Shown piece after piece: positions 24,501 to 34,819 of a stretch of 64,000 nucleotides of DNA. Under the pieces are notes generated by a model, which worked only from the letters and a program-made list of their open reading frames with translations, was not told the DNA's origin and did not search any database. Numbering within the stretch: position 1 is the stretch's first letter; each line of letters opens with the position of its first letter. The position numbers were made by a program, and so were the translations under genes. This DNA comes from Elmis aenea (Eukaryota > Arthropoda > Insecta > Coleoptera > Elmidae), in NCBI GenBank assembly GCA_947652605.1, contig OX393577.1, positions 69,340,108-69,404,107 of the forward strand, in the 5' to 3' direction.

Positions 24501-26428
24501 TCATTTCTTGTGTTATGTATCGCACAAAACCGGCAATTTTTATTTAATTAATTAATAATTTAATCCATTTCGCCCGGCTTTTAATCAAATACAGCGCTAT
24601 TAATAAAACCTTAACGAATAACGGCGATATTTCAAAAACGAACAATGCAACCAACTGTTAAGTCCTTCCATTTAAAGCTTTGACAAACACAAGACAGGCA
24701 GTTATTGTATTGTTGATGGGGGTTCATAATCCATATATAAACACAATTTTATCAAATCATTTGTTTGTTTGTTCGCAAACAGTGAATACAAAAATAAACA
24801 AAATTATCTTGTTGTATTCCCAGACCCTTATCGTTCTTAGATTAAGGTTTGTTTTAAAACCGCTTAACCAATAACTTTCGTAGACTTTTTCTTAACTTTT
24901 TTTAGTAGCAATGCCCCAAAATTCCGAACGTAAATTTTCAACAACTTAGACATATTTTTTCTGCAACAAGAAATATATCCTGAGAATATTTTTTTAGACG
25001 CGTTGAAGATTCTCAGTTCCAACAACCACAAGTTTTGATATTTCATCAAATATCAATGCATACAAATAAGTTTTGGCAACAAATACATGAAACATCTCTC
25101 TAGAAGGAAACAAAAATGGAAAATATTGACTAAAAAAGCTCTAAAATATATCCTCTTTGCGTACCTACATATATAAACTTCCTCAATAATTTCAAGAGAT
25201 ATATTATGCATATCTTTTAAATATTTACTCACAATCCCACAAACTAAAAATATATTTTTAGCTGCTGTTGCTCTGAATAGAAGCAAATAATGAAATTTCC
25301 TTCTCAAGAAAAATAACGAAAAATAGAAAAAAAGACAAAACGTTTTCGCCAAGGCTACTTAGAATTGCAAACAACTGAATTCGGCTTCGAGACCACATGA
25401 GCCTTGTGATCGAATGTTTACCAAAAAAATGCATACAAATGGCATACTTATGTTGGAAAAAAACCTCACTTCAAATTTTTTTTAAATTATGTCATGGTTT
25501 TACCAACTCCAATCAAAATTATTGCTTGTAATTGTAACACCAATAAATTTTTAAAAAAGCGTCATTTATGTAGATATTCACTTAAAATATAACTGAATTC
25601 AGGTTTAAAAGTGCGGGTATGCTAGAACGCATACAGAATGACGTCAGAACGAGCCGAGCACGTCGCGTAGTAATTTCATGGATTTATGACGATTAAATGA
25701 TTATTTCTTGCCACGCATATTTTATAATCAAGATTATTTAGGAGAAATAAAATATCTTTAACACTTTCTAATAGACTTCAAGAAAAAACTGGTCTGCGGC
25801 ACTCTTCTATTGATACACATAAGCAATAACAAAACACACACACGCACTCAGTAAGTTGATAAAACTTCGATTATTAGTTTATAAAATGCGTATTAACTCA
25901 TAGATTTATTTTTATTGTGATTAATTTGTTATTACAAGTTCTTAACGTAAAATACGTAATTAAAACAAATAAAAAACGGCAAAACCTTTCCTAGTCACAC
26001 GAAGCTGCCGCAAGTTCATTCAAATTAAAATAATGAGGGTAGAACTTTAATCAAAAATCGATTACACAATAAATTTAATTTACTAACGCAATCATCCTAG
26101 AGGTTTCATTCACTCCTCTGGATTAAAAAAAATTGTTATGGCAAATAAAATATATTATCAACAACCAATTAACATTGCAGCTGATTAAAAGCGCATTCGA
26201 ATTAATTGTGCCACTTTATTTGAATATTTTGAATGAAGTATTAGTAAACACCTCGAAATAATAGTAGTGTTAAGTGTTTAGGTCTTCGTTAAGCTGTATT
26301 TCATAAACAATTTTGTTGTTATTGTAAACAATGTATGTTTAAGCTTACGTTGGTTTAAAACCACGTCGGTGCAGCGCGATTAAGTTAGTGAACGTGCAAA
26401 ATAACACTTAAAACTTGGTTAAACTTAC
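21561..26428. other. Non-coding; inferred frequenin intron 1, proximal part
   Basis: No further frequenin exon was recognised here. I looked on the minus strand for the EF-hand segments that should follow the first exon. A perfect CRE-like octamer, TGACGTCA, lies near 25640 in a GC-richer patch (25615-25680) and could be an intronic regulatory site. That is an inference from a short motif only. Confidence 0.4.
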
Positions 26429-26492
26429 AGTAAGTAGCAGTCGTTAGCCTATCAATGGTGTCTTGTTTCAACTTGGAATTTTTCTTGCCCAT
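26429..26492 (-). CDS. Frq: Frequenin / neuronal calcium sensor 1, first coding exon
   Basis: On the minus strand an ATG at 26492-26490 opens MGKKNSKLKQDTIDRLTTATY plus one base of the next codon, ending in a perfect GTAAGT donor at 26428. This is the N-terminus of frequenin/NCS-1, the EF-hand calcium sensor that regulates synaptic release, PI4-kinase and Ric8a. Gly2 with the following K-K-x-S fits an N-myristoylation site, the membrane anchor of this family. The phase-1 end (T|..) fits a next codon for Phe, as in the family's T-Y-F-T-E-K-E-I stretch. The family's usual Asp before the final Thr-Tyr is Ala here. Only 21 of about 187 residues are present. The remaining exons must lie further along the minus strand, towards or beyond position 1. 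The gene is divergent from Cbl. Confidence 0.85.
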
Positions 26493-26830
26493 GTTTTGTT
26501 TAAAAAAACTTATAAATCGCGAGAAAAATGTGTTATCGGTTGCATAGCACTAAGGGGTGCGCGCACACGAATATCCCGGATTTTACAATGCCGCTGTTAA
26601 GGGGTTGTTAGCGCGGTACGCAGGCGCCCTTACAGAAGGAAGTCCGGCGCACATATCCTGAAAATGAAACACTGAAATTTCGCGTTCGTAAATGGCAAGA
26701 ACGAACCAAGCACATCGACGTGTATAGCGCCAGTAGATAATTGTGCAGCTTAGCTTGATTGCGATTACAAATGAGCGCCTGCTAAAGATATACCGAGCAT
26801 TATCCGCCAAAAGCTTTTTATAGTCAACTA
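26493..26830 (-). promoter_or_regulatory. Probable frequenin 5' leader / promoter region
   Basis: Directly upstream of the frequenin ATG the DNA becomes clearly richer in G, C and CpG (for example GGGGTGCGCGCACACG near 26555 and GCGGTACGCAGGCGCCC near 26615) than the surrounding AT-rich sequence. This is what a leader exon or promoter would look like. A short upstream ORF starts at the ATG at 26545-26543 on the minus strand. The 75-codon minus frame at 26583-26810 has no known domain. The transcription start cannot be fixed from sequence alone. Confidence 0.4.
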
Positions 26831-27662
26831 TTAATGTTATTCTATTAATGCTGGTCGAAGCCGCTACTCCGTCGCTTCGTAAAAAGCGAATTAAATTTAG
26901 TTTCGTTACTTCACTTTCGTTTTATGTCGAATCAAAGTAAACATTTAGCTTCAACTGACTGGTGTTTATTAAAACAAAGCCAGGACATTTTATGTTCTGG
27001 CAGAGAATTAGTTTTAAGCACATCTATAACACTCCCACGCGAAAACTATAAAATATATAATACTCCACAGTCTACACAATCCTTTTTTATCTAAGACCTT
27101 AAACTTTTTTATAGACTATGCAATGTAAATTTAGAAGTTGCTTAAGTCTTTGCAATAAATCTGACTTTTATTTGACAACACGCTAAATAAGTAGAACGCT
27201 ATGATTTTATTTTAAATCGAGGTAAATACGCAAAAGTAATGCTACTTCTATTTAATCGTTAGACAAGAAGTAAAAATTAAAATATTTCAAGCAAAATTTC
27301 ACACTTTTCGATTATTTATTCAAGCAATGTCAATTACATCACACAATTCTACACACACTCTACCCCTATACTCTTGAATTCATTCACCTAAAAATATTAT
27401 TGAACTTGCAAAATAAGTAGCCCTCAATATATGTATGGTATCATCCTAGGTCTAAGTCAACTGATCCTGAAACAAAGTCACAATTGCTAATGGTTTTTAC
27501 CTAAGTACATATCTCCATGCAGAATAGACGTTAAATAAATCCTCACTTAAATCATTAAAAATCGAATATATAACATTTTATGAAGTTTTTTGTTAGTTAA
27601 TAACTTATTAGGTTTGTTTGTGAAAATAAAACGAGATATTAAACATGGTATTGATGTTTGAA
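26831..27662. other. Frequenin-Cbl intergenic DNA, nothing recognised
   Basis: AT-rich sequence without exon, RNA gene or repeat boundary that I can support. Confidence 0.35.
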
Positions 27663-27894
27663 AAGTACCAAAGGATTGGAACATTGGTATAATCCTTATA
27701 CAAGAAAGGAGACACAAGGGATTGTTCTAACTATAAAGTAATAACATTAGTGAGTGTACAAGGGAAAATACTGACAAGAGTAATGGAAGGCAGATTAAAA
27801 GAAAAATATAAAGCACACTAACAGAAGCCCCAATACGGTTTCAGAAGAGAAAGGAGTACACAAGACCCAGTAGAAGGACTCGTGACTAAATAAA
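27663..27894 (+). pseudogene. Non-LTR retrotransposon reverse transcriptase fragment
   Basis: After one frameshift near 27697 the plus strand reads KDWNIGII, then YKKGDTRDCSNYKVITLVSV, GKILTRVMEGRLKEKYKAH, a stop, then QYGFRRERSTQDPVEGL. This is the N-terminal region of a LINE reverse transcriptase: the W-x-x-G-x-I...KKGD...C-x-N-Y-R-x-I-T-L box and the GFR-x-x-R-S-T-x-D box. The catalytic FADD box is missing, so it is a fossil cut at both ends. It differs from the Jockey tails elsewhere in the window. The clade cannot be assigned from this segment. Confidence 0.85.
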
Positions 27895-28117
27895 TCAAAA
27901 ATGGATGTTTGGGACACCCTGTACAAAGAATTTTAGTACGGCATAAAAAGCTGTTCTTAACATTACAATAATCATCAATTTAAAAGCCTACAACATAAAA
28001 TGTTTGCCAATTTTACCCGAAGTCATTAACCCTCTGTACATAAGCTCATGATTTATGGCAAGAAGAGAATCAGTTACCTTTTTTTGAGCATGTCCTGAAT
28101 ACACTGCACGTACATAC

Positions 28118-28297
28118 TAACGTTTTTGCAGTAAATCCTTCAAAAACCAACTCTTCCGGCGGGGTATAAAATTCGAAATTATCCAGATGTAACGTCTCTA
28201 CCCTTAGTAAATAATTTAAATGTAATAACGAAGCAAAAAAGGTAATAAAACACCAAAAAATGAATTCATAAAATTTTTTATGTGTTATACAAGCCAT
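28118..28297 (-). other. Possible exon encoding a membrane-anchored N-terminus (unassigned)
   Basis: The minus strand from ATG at 28297 encodes 60 residues up to a strong GTATGT donor at 28117. It starts MACITHKKFYEF, then a hydrophobic run (IFWCFITFFASLLHL, about residues 13-27), then a polar part with NFEFYTPPEELVFEGF. A short cytosolic start, one membrane segment and a luminal stem are the layout of type II membrane enzymes such as Golgi glycosyltransferases. I recognise no specific family and no downstream exon was found. AT-rich DNA often yields phenylalanine- and leucine-rich frames by chance, so this is weak. Confidence 0.2.
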
Positions 28298-29823
28298 ATC
28301 CTTTAAAACAAGACGAGTGGAAACATGAAATAAGCAACAATTTTAAATTAAACAGCACAAAATTTCATTATTACTTAATTGGAATACGGTTGGTAAAATT
28401 CTAAACTGCCTTTTCGGTTGTTTTTCTTTTTTTCAAATACATTAGTAACATCTGCCAATACACACCAAGCATTAATCAAGGATACTAGCCAAGTTTATTA
28501 AACGTTTAGTGTTAAAAAAACGCATTTGAATAATTAAAAAGTCCATTTCGTACGTATAACTTTATTTTAAATGAACATAAATGGGATTAAAATTATCGAT
28601 ATAAGCTCTGTCTGTACACCCAATTGTAAATAAAAAGGTTATTCTGGGGTTATATCAGTAAATTACAATAAATGTATTGGTGTTTTTGTTCCAATCCAAT
28701 CAACAGTGCTAGCCGCTAAATACAAATTACTGTGCAAAGCTAAATTAAATAAATTCGTTGATCCTATCAACACGAGTACAAAATAGTACAAATTTTTATT
28801 CAATTATTAAGGGCATGGCAATTATTGAAGTACAAAAAAATGCAAATAGATGAGTGTACGAAGAAGTATATTAGTAAATTGAGAAACATTACGTCTCCAT
28901 TATTATCTGCACATATTTTTATTTATCTCTTATTTTGTAGTTGAAATCTGAGCTGAAAAGTTATTAAAAACTATACCTAGCTGCTGTGCAAATACTTTTT
29001 GTGCCGTCTGTTCTTAACGCTCTTATAAAACTTCCAAAAAGTAAGTTACATAGTATACAAAAACATGACAGAAACTCAGCAGAGCTCAACTTCAGATTCC
29101 TGTTTCGAACCAATATCATATTTTATTTCTCATCTCAAATTTAAAACGATTTATTTTTCATATAGTGTACAACTAAACCGAGATTTTTTATGCTACAGCA
29201 GCCAAAAATGATTCTTAAACCGTTGGCAATAGTTTGAAAAATGCTGTGGAAAGTTTCGTCGAGGGCACTTTTTTTTTTTTTTTTTAGTTTAACGAAGGCT
29301 ACAATTATTTTTATTATTTTTAAATCAAAGTCAAAAGAATCTACACTTGCCAATAAAACGTCATGCAGTTTGCTCACCATCGGGGAAAAAAAGAACAAGA
29401 ATATCGTAGAATTGATGAGGTACAGCTTCTGGTACCAATGTAAAAACCTGTAAGAGCAAAAAACTTTAGTTCAGCATTTTATTTACAACTTTCCAATATT
29501 TGTACTGTACATGAACACAGAAGTAGAAGTAATATAATTTTATTACAGCAAGGTATTGTTATTATACTTCATATGTATTTTGTTAGTGTGCAATAAAGAT
29601 TTTATTAAAGTTCTTTTAGCTATTACACGTTGTGTAATGATCTGGTTATAAACATGTAAAAGCAATTTTAGAATTAATTTTTCTACTATAAAATTGCAGG
29701 AATAACTATCGTAACCAAACGATTTGAGATTAGTCTTTTAATTCAAGTTTAAAAATTCTACTGAAAGATTTAAAATGAAAGAATTAGGTTTTGCAAAAAA
29801 TTAAATTAATTAAATTAAATATG

Positions 29824-30190
29824 TTTGCTTCGGTCCGGGGCTTTGTTTCGGTCCGGGGCTTTGTTTCGGTCCGGGGCTTTGTTTCGGTCCGGGGCTTTGT
29901 TTCGGTCCGGGGCTTTGTTTCGGTCCGGGGCTTTGTTTCGGTCCGGGGCTTTGTTTCGGTCCGGGGCTTTGTTTCGGTCCGGGGCTTTGTTTCGGTCCGG
30001 GGCTTTGTTTCGGTCCGGGGCTTTGTTTCGGTCCGGGGCTTTGTTTCGGTCCGGGGCTTTGTTTCTGTCCGGGGCTTTGTTTCGGTCCGGGGCTTTGTTT
30101 CGGTCCGGGGATTTGTTTCGGTCCGGGGCTTTGTATCGGTCCGGGTCTTTGTTTCGGTCCCGGGCTGTTTCGGTCCCGGGCTTTGTTTCA
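29824..30190. repeat. GC-rich 18-bp minisatellite, about 20 copies
   Basis: The unit GTTTCGGTCCGGGGCTTT is repeated head to tail about 20 times. The first dozen or so copies are nearly identical. Changes appear towards the right end (for example CTGTCC near 30067, GGGGATTTG near 30110, GTATCGG near 30134, CCCGGGCTG near 30160). Because 18 is divisible by three and the unit has no stop, long frames stay open on both strands (VRGFVS, RSGALF and DRNKAP repeats). I regard these as by-products, not genes. The array is far more GC- and CpG-rich than its AT-rich flanks. Confidence 0.95.
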
Positions 30191-32260
30191 GTTTCCAATT
30201 GTGGCCAATAAGGCCATCTTGGCTATCGTGGTCGTCTTGTAAATTTATTACACGAGGCTTTTATATAAAATGAAACTTAAACGTAGAAATGCCATGACTT
30301 AATTTATTAATGAACTCTTCACCCAGAGCTTTTTTGTCAAAAGTAGGATAAAATTAGCTGAAATACAAAAACCCAGAGTAAAGAATAAATGAATGGTGTA
30401 AATTGCAAAAACATTATTTGTGGGCTAGCGTAGGAGTATTTAAATTACCTCGATTACTTTGTTTTAAAATTCTCGCCATTTTTCTTCATTAGCAGGTAAA
30501 TTGGTGAAATAAAAAATCTATCTAAAGGGCGACTAAAAATGAAGATTCAGCGGCGAAAGTGTTAATTAAAGTAATTAACTAAAGTACCTAGTAAATTAAG
30601 ACGAGAAGATAAATGCCTCATCAAAATAATCAGATTGCCAGACATTCTTCTGGTTGTAAGGTTTATGTAAGCTGCTGCATTCGAGCTAATGCTAAAAGGC
30701 ACCAACTGATACTGCTTATATTGTGCAATTTATCTCCCCATACGTTGATAGAAACAAAACTAATACTGTTAGAGAGAAAAAAAAATACTTGAACTTGGAG
30801 TAGCTTGGATAAACCTTGGATCAATATCTGCGTTTTAAGCAAATAATAGAAATAATGTGGCCCAATCCAGTGCGTTGTGTTTCTCTTTAGAATATGGCAA
30901 ACATTCAGAACATGCAATAAGCAAGATTACATTTCATTATAAAAACAAATAAAAGATTCTGCGTAGTTTTGTTAAAATACGCAACAAAAGCTTTGTCCTA
31001 CGCAAGGAGGAGCTTTTGATGGTAGCCAAGAATATAGGATAATATCTGCTAATGAAAGAATAGTTTATTTCGATTGTATAATTGTTAATTTACGAGCGAT
31101 TTTGTGATGAGGAAGTCTTGAAGCAAACTAGTCTAACTTTAAATTAATTATATTACTAATTACTTAAATTGTTGAATGGAACATAAATGAATTTATTACA
31201 TATCTTTTTTTTTAATATAAATGCTAAACCGGATTCAAGACCCTCGTCTCTGTATCAGAAGATTTACATCAACAAAATTACTACTATTTTATATTATGTG
31301 TATAAATAAGATTATAGCAGGCCACACGTAAAAACATTGGTAGCTGTTTCAGTTGTAAGTAGTAACAGAATTTTGTGGATACACTGTACTTCATAAACAT
31401 TATAGGGTCACTAGTTTTATTGGAAATACAGAATTAATTTAGTAGTGCCTTGTTTAGTGTCCGTTAAATTAAATTTTGGGTATTAAATGGATTTAGTTAT
31501 CAGCCTACATCAGCTGGACGAATGGCCAAAAACATCTGATGAAATAGAACAGGCAAAAGTCGAGCTAAATTATGTTAACATACAATTTAGTTCATCAACA
31601 CAAAAGCAATTAGTGCAGAGCTAAATTTTGTGTTTAAAAAAGTCTGGAATTATAGTTACTATCGATTTTGAAGTTTACAAATACATTTCAGGGTTGGTTT
31701 TATTTTTACCTTTCTAAAATTGGTTTTCCATTTATGATGTTTAATGTCGATACTCAACGACTAATAAGGTACTTATAATAATTATAAGGGAACACACAAT
31801 CCAGCTCTTTCTCCATGATTTTCAAAAATTATTCATAATAAACCTAAAAACTAGGGTCTCCAACTATTTGGGAATAGCAAAAACACATATTTGTTTATAT
31901 AAAATTTAATGATACAATTTAAATAAGTGTAATTATGAATCAGTGATATTTCATTGTCTCTTGTTGAAATACATCGTCCAGTTTCGAAACGCAGGTCTCT
32001 TCGTCAATAGTAGTCTAATTTATAAATAAGTTACATGTTATACATTCATAAATTATTAATTTAATACCTGTATTCAAAATTATTAAAATTGCTACTGATC
32101 AAAATACGAAAACCAATAACTGGTTTAGTATTTGTACAAGAGATTTTCGATTAAGAAAAGATAATTAATATTTAATTAGGCATTAGGCGATTGCTGTATC
32201 GAAATAAGAACTTAGTGTTCGCATCCTGTATGTAATCTGTATGCATTTTCATTTAATTTA
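30191..32260. other. Intergenic non-coding stretch
   Basis: Nothing with a family signature. Short open frames only. Confidence 0.35.
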
Positions 32261-33080
32261 GTGCAAATCGCCACAGATTTTGCCCCAGATGTCGCCAGCT
32301 ATCGGGTGGAGGGTCATTAAGTGTCAATTTCGTAAATTTTTGTCCGAATTCCGAACAAACCATATGGTCCAAGTAGCATAGCACAAAAACTCAGAATAAA
32401 ATGGAAAAAGTTTTGATTCAAGATTTTTGGAACATTTTTCATTTTGTTTCATATTAAAATAAACAAAATTAACTTTAATTAAGTTGCCAAAATAATTAAT
32501 TCCACTATAATAACGGTGTAGAAGAAAATAGTAACGGTACGTCTTTGTTTAAACAAAATTTAAGGTTTATTTTGTTTCGGTTCAAAATACTGTAGCCAAA
32601 ATTTTCTTCCACTTATCCGACAAGACCTTATTTTTTGCCTGATAAGTATTTAAGCGCCAATCCCACTTTGGCTTTGGCCAAATTCCGAACAAACCATATG
32701 GTCCAAGTAGCATAGCACAAAACCTCAGAATAAAATGGAAAAAAGTTTTGATTCAAGATTTTTGGAACATTTTTCATTTTGTTTCATATTAAAATAAACA
32801 AAATTAACTTTAATTAAGTGGCCAAAATAATTAATTCCACTATAATAACGGTGTAGAAGAGAATAGTAACGGTACGTCTTTGTTTAAACAAAATTTAAGG
32901 TTTATATTGTTTCGGTTCAAAATACTGTAGCCAAAATTTTCTTCCACATCCGGCAAGACCTTATTTTTTGCCTGATAAGTATTTAAGCGCCAATCCCACC
33001 CAAAAATTTGCGAAAATATACTCAATTGACTGGTTATCCGATAGCTGGCGACATCTATAGCGGAATATTTCGAAATTTGC
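32261..33080. mobile_element. TIR element with an internal 334-bp tandem duplication
   Basis: The outer ends are inverted: GTGCAAAT at 32261 and ATTTGCAC ending at 33080, flanked by TA on each side, with a shared inner inverted block ATGTCGCCAGCTATCGG (about 32288 and its complement about 33040-33056). Inside, a block starting AATTCCGAACAAACCATATG (32347 and again at 32681) is duplicated in tandem with only a few differences, including a short deletion after TTCTTCCAC in the second copy. There is no transposase frame, so this is a non-autonomous DNA element. The superfamily is uncertain: TA flanks would suit Tc1/mariner-like elements. Confidence 0.65.
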
Positions 33081-34109
33081 ACTAAAAGCCAGGGAATGAG
33101 TTTTATTTCATTTTAAACAGTTATAATAACATACGAGGGCCGGTCTTGAAGTAAAACGTTGGCGGATTATCATGGATATCACAAAATAAATTCCTGATTT
33201 TTAAAAAATGTTGAATGTTTCAAATTAGCCAAAGTCAAATAATATCTTCGTAGACTTAAAAAAGATATATAGCAAATAAATATTGATTACTGAAAATGGT
33301 AAAACTATAGTTTATTCATACAAATAAAATACTACATATTTTCGATTAAAATTTATCAATAAGTCAAATAAAAATTAGCAATCATTTGATTATAGGTTCA
33401 AAAATAAATTATTTATTAGCATTTTTATTTTTCTTTTAAAGAAAGAGCTTCGATGGATAAACACTTTGTTTAGATTAGTCGTATGTCGTATTACAAAATG
33501 GTACCTAAATTTAAGATAAAAATTGTGAGTTTTGAAGCTTATGCATCCCACAGTACACAGCAGTGCGCATAGAAACAGAACAGTAGGCGTTGACTGGTCC
33601 TTTGCTTCGTCCTTTTAGTCCTGTTTCAGACTCGAAACATGTTATCACCTATTTTAAACACTAGTGCTACGTATTAATATAGTAATTTTTTTTAATGAGC
33701 ACAAAATTTCTTCATCCTTATTTTGTACGTTTTTAAGATTTAAAAATTCAAAAATTCAATGAAAATGCACTTATAGTGTATATAGCACTGTTTTAAAATG
33801 TATTTCGAATATTGTTGAAATAAAAAAACTGTAATTATTATACCATAAATATGTTTGTTATAACTTTGGAGTCCATTTGTAAATATTGGAAGTTTGTGCT
33901 ACTGGGGCTTAATATATTTATTAGTGAATAATAAAGTCGATATTATTGTTGACGTTTATTATTTAAACTTTGATAAATTTTGGAAAATAGAAAATAGCGG
34001 TAACATTTAAATCTGCTCGACTGTAATATTTCGTTTTCTAGTGTTGTTATGCTGTAACAAAGGCTATTCGCGTCTCGCGCAAACTCAGCAACTTCACACG
34101 TTACCTAAA

Positions 34110-34184
34110 ATGTCAACCCTGTGTGTCACAAACTTCTCCAACGTAGGTAAACTGCCGAATAACGGGTTATATGTGCGTAAATAA
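34110..34184 (+). promoter_or_regulatory. Upstream ORF in the probable Cbl leader
   Basis: A 24-codon frame (MSTLCVTNFSNVGKLPNNGL... to TAA at 34182-34184) precedes the Cbl start by about 95 bases. Further upstream ATGs occur at 34171 and 34206, each with an early stop. If this sequence is in the mature leader, these would lower initiation at the Cbl ATG. Whether transcription starts upstream of 34110 is not visible. A leader intron could remove it. Confidence 0.35.
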
Positions 34185-34277
34185 GTGCAATAATAGGAAT
34201 ATAAAATGTGTGTGTTAAAGTCGTGTGTTGTAAAGTGTTTCTAACGACAACCCCACAATTATTAGGAACAGTTCAAC

Positions 34278-34819
34278 ATGGCAAACCGAAATCGTCCTGT
34301 ACAGCATAAGAATTTCTCAACGATATTTTCAAAATTACAGGGCGCATTTTCAGAAGCTATGACCCAACCAAAATACGCGACAGACAAACGGACTTTAGAT
34401 AAAACATGGAAGTTAATGGATAAAGTGGTGAAATTGTGTCAACATCAAAAAATGAATTTGAAAAATTCTCCACCTTTTATTTTGGATATTTTGCCAGACA
34501 CCTATCAAAGATTGAGACTTATATATTCTAAATACGAAGATAAAATGTATGTGCTGCATACGAATGAATTTTTTAATATATTTATTATTAATTTAATGCG
34601 GAAGTGCAAGCAGGCGATCAAATTGTTTAAAGAGGGTAAAGAAAAGATGTTTGACGAGAACTCACATTACAGAAGGAACTTAACGAAACTTAGTTTAGTG
34701 TTTAGTCATATGTTAAGTGAATTGAAGGCTTTATTTCCCAACGGGGTGTTCGCCGGGGACCAATTTCGAATCACAAAGTCTGATGCCGCAGAATTTTGGA
34801 GAACAAATTTTGGAAATAG
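34278..34819 (+). CDS. Cbl: Cbl E3 ubiquitin ligase, coding exon 1 (four-helix bundle)
   Basis: Cbl proteins bind phosphotyrosines on activated receptor tyrosine kinases and attach ubiquitin through a RING domain, driving receptor internalisation and decay. This exon encodes residues 1-180, almost the whole four-helix bundle of the tyrosine-kinase-binding (TKB) module, with the hallmark segments [51 protein letters not shown] and [19 protein letters not shown]. The start is ATG 34278 in the context CAACATGG, with an in-frame TAG at 34263-34265, so no longer N-terminus is possible in this exon. The exon ends at AG|GTATGT (phase 2). The frame stays open past the donor to 34886, but that is intron read-through. 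The next exon is 24.3 kb away. Confidence 0.95.

Noticed and set aside
29791..30273. Long repetitive open frames on both strands (VRGFVS, RSGALF, DRNKAP repeats)
   Set aside because: They result from an 18-bp tandem repeat without stop codons. Several frames are open at once on both strands and none has flanking coding signals.
33125..33175. TACGAGGGCCGGTC, similar to some mariner termini
   Set aside because: Only one end is seen and there is no transposase sequence next to it.
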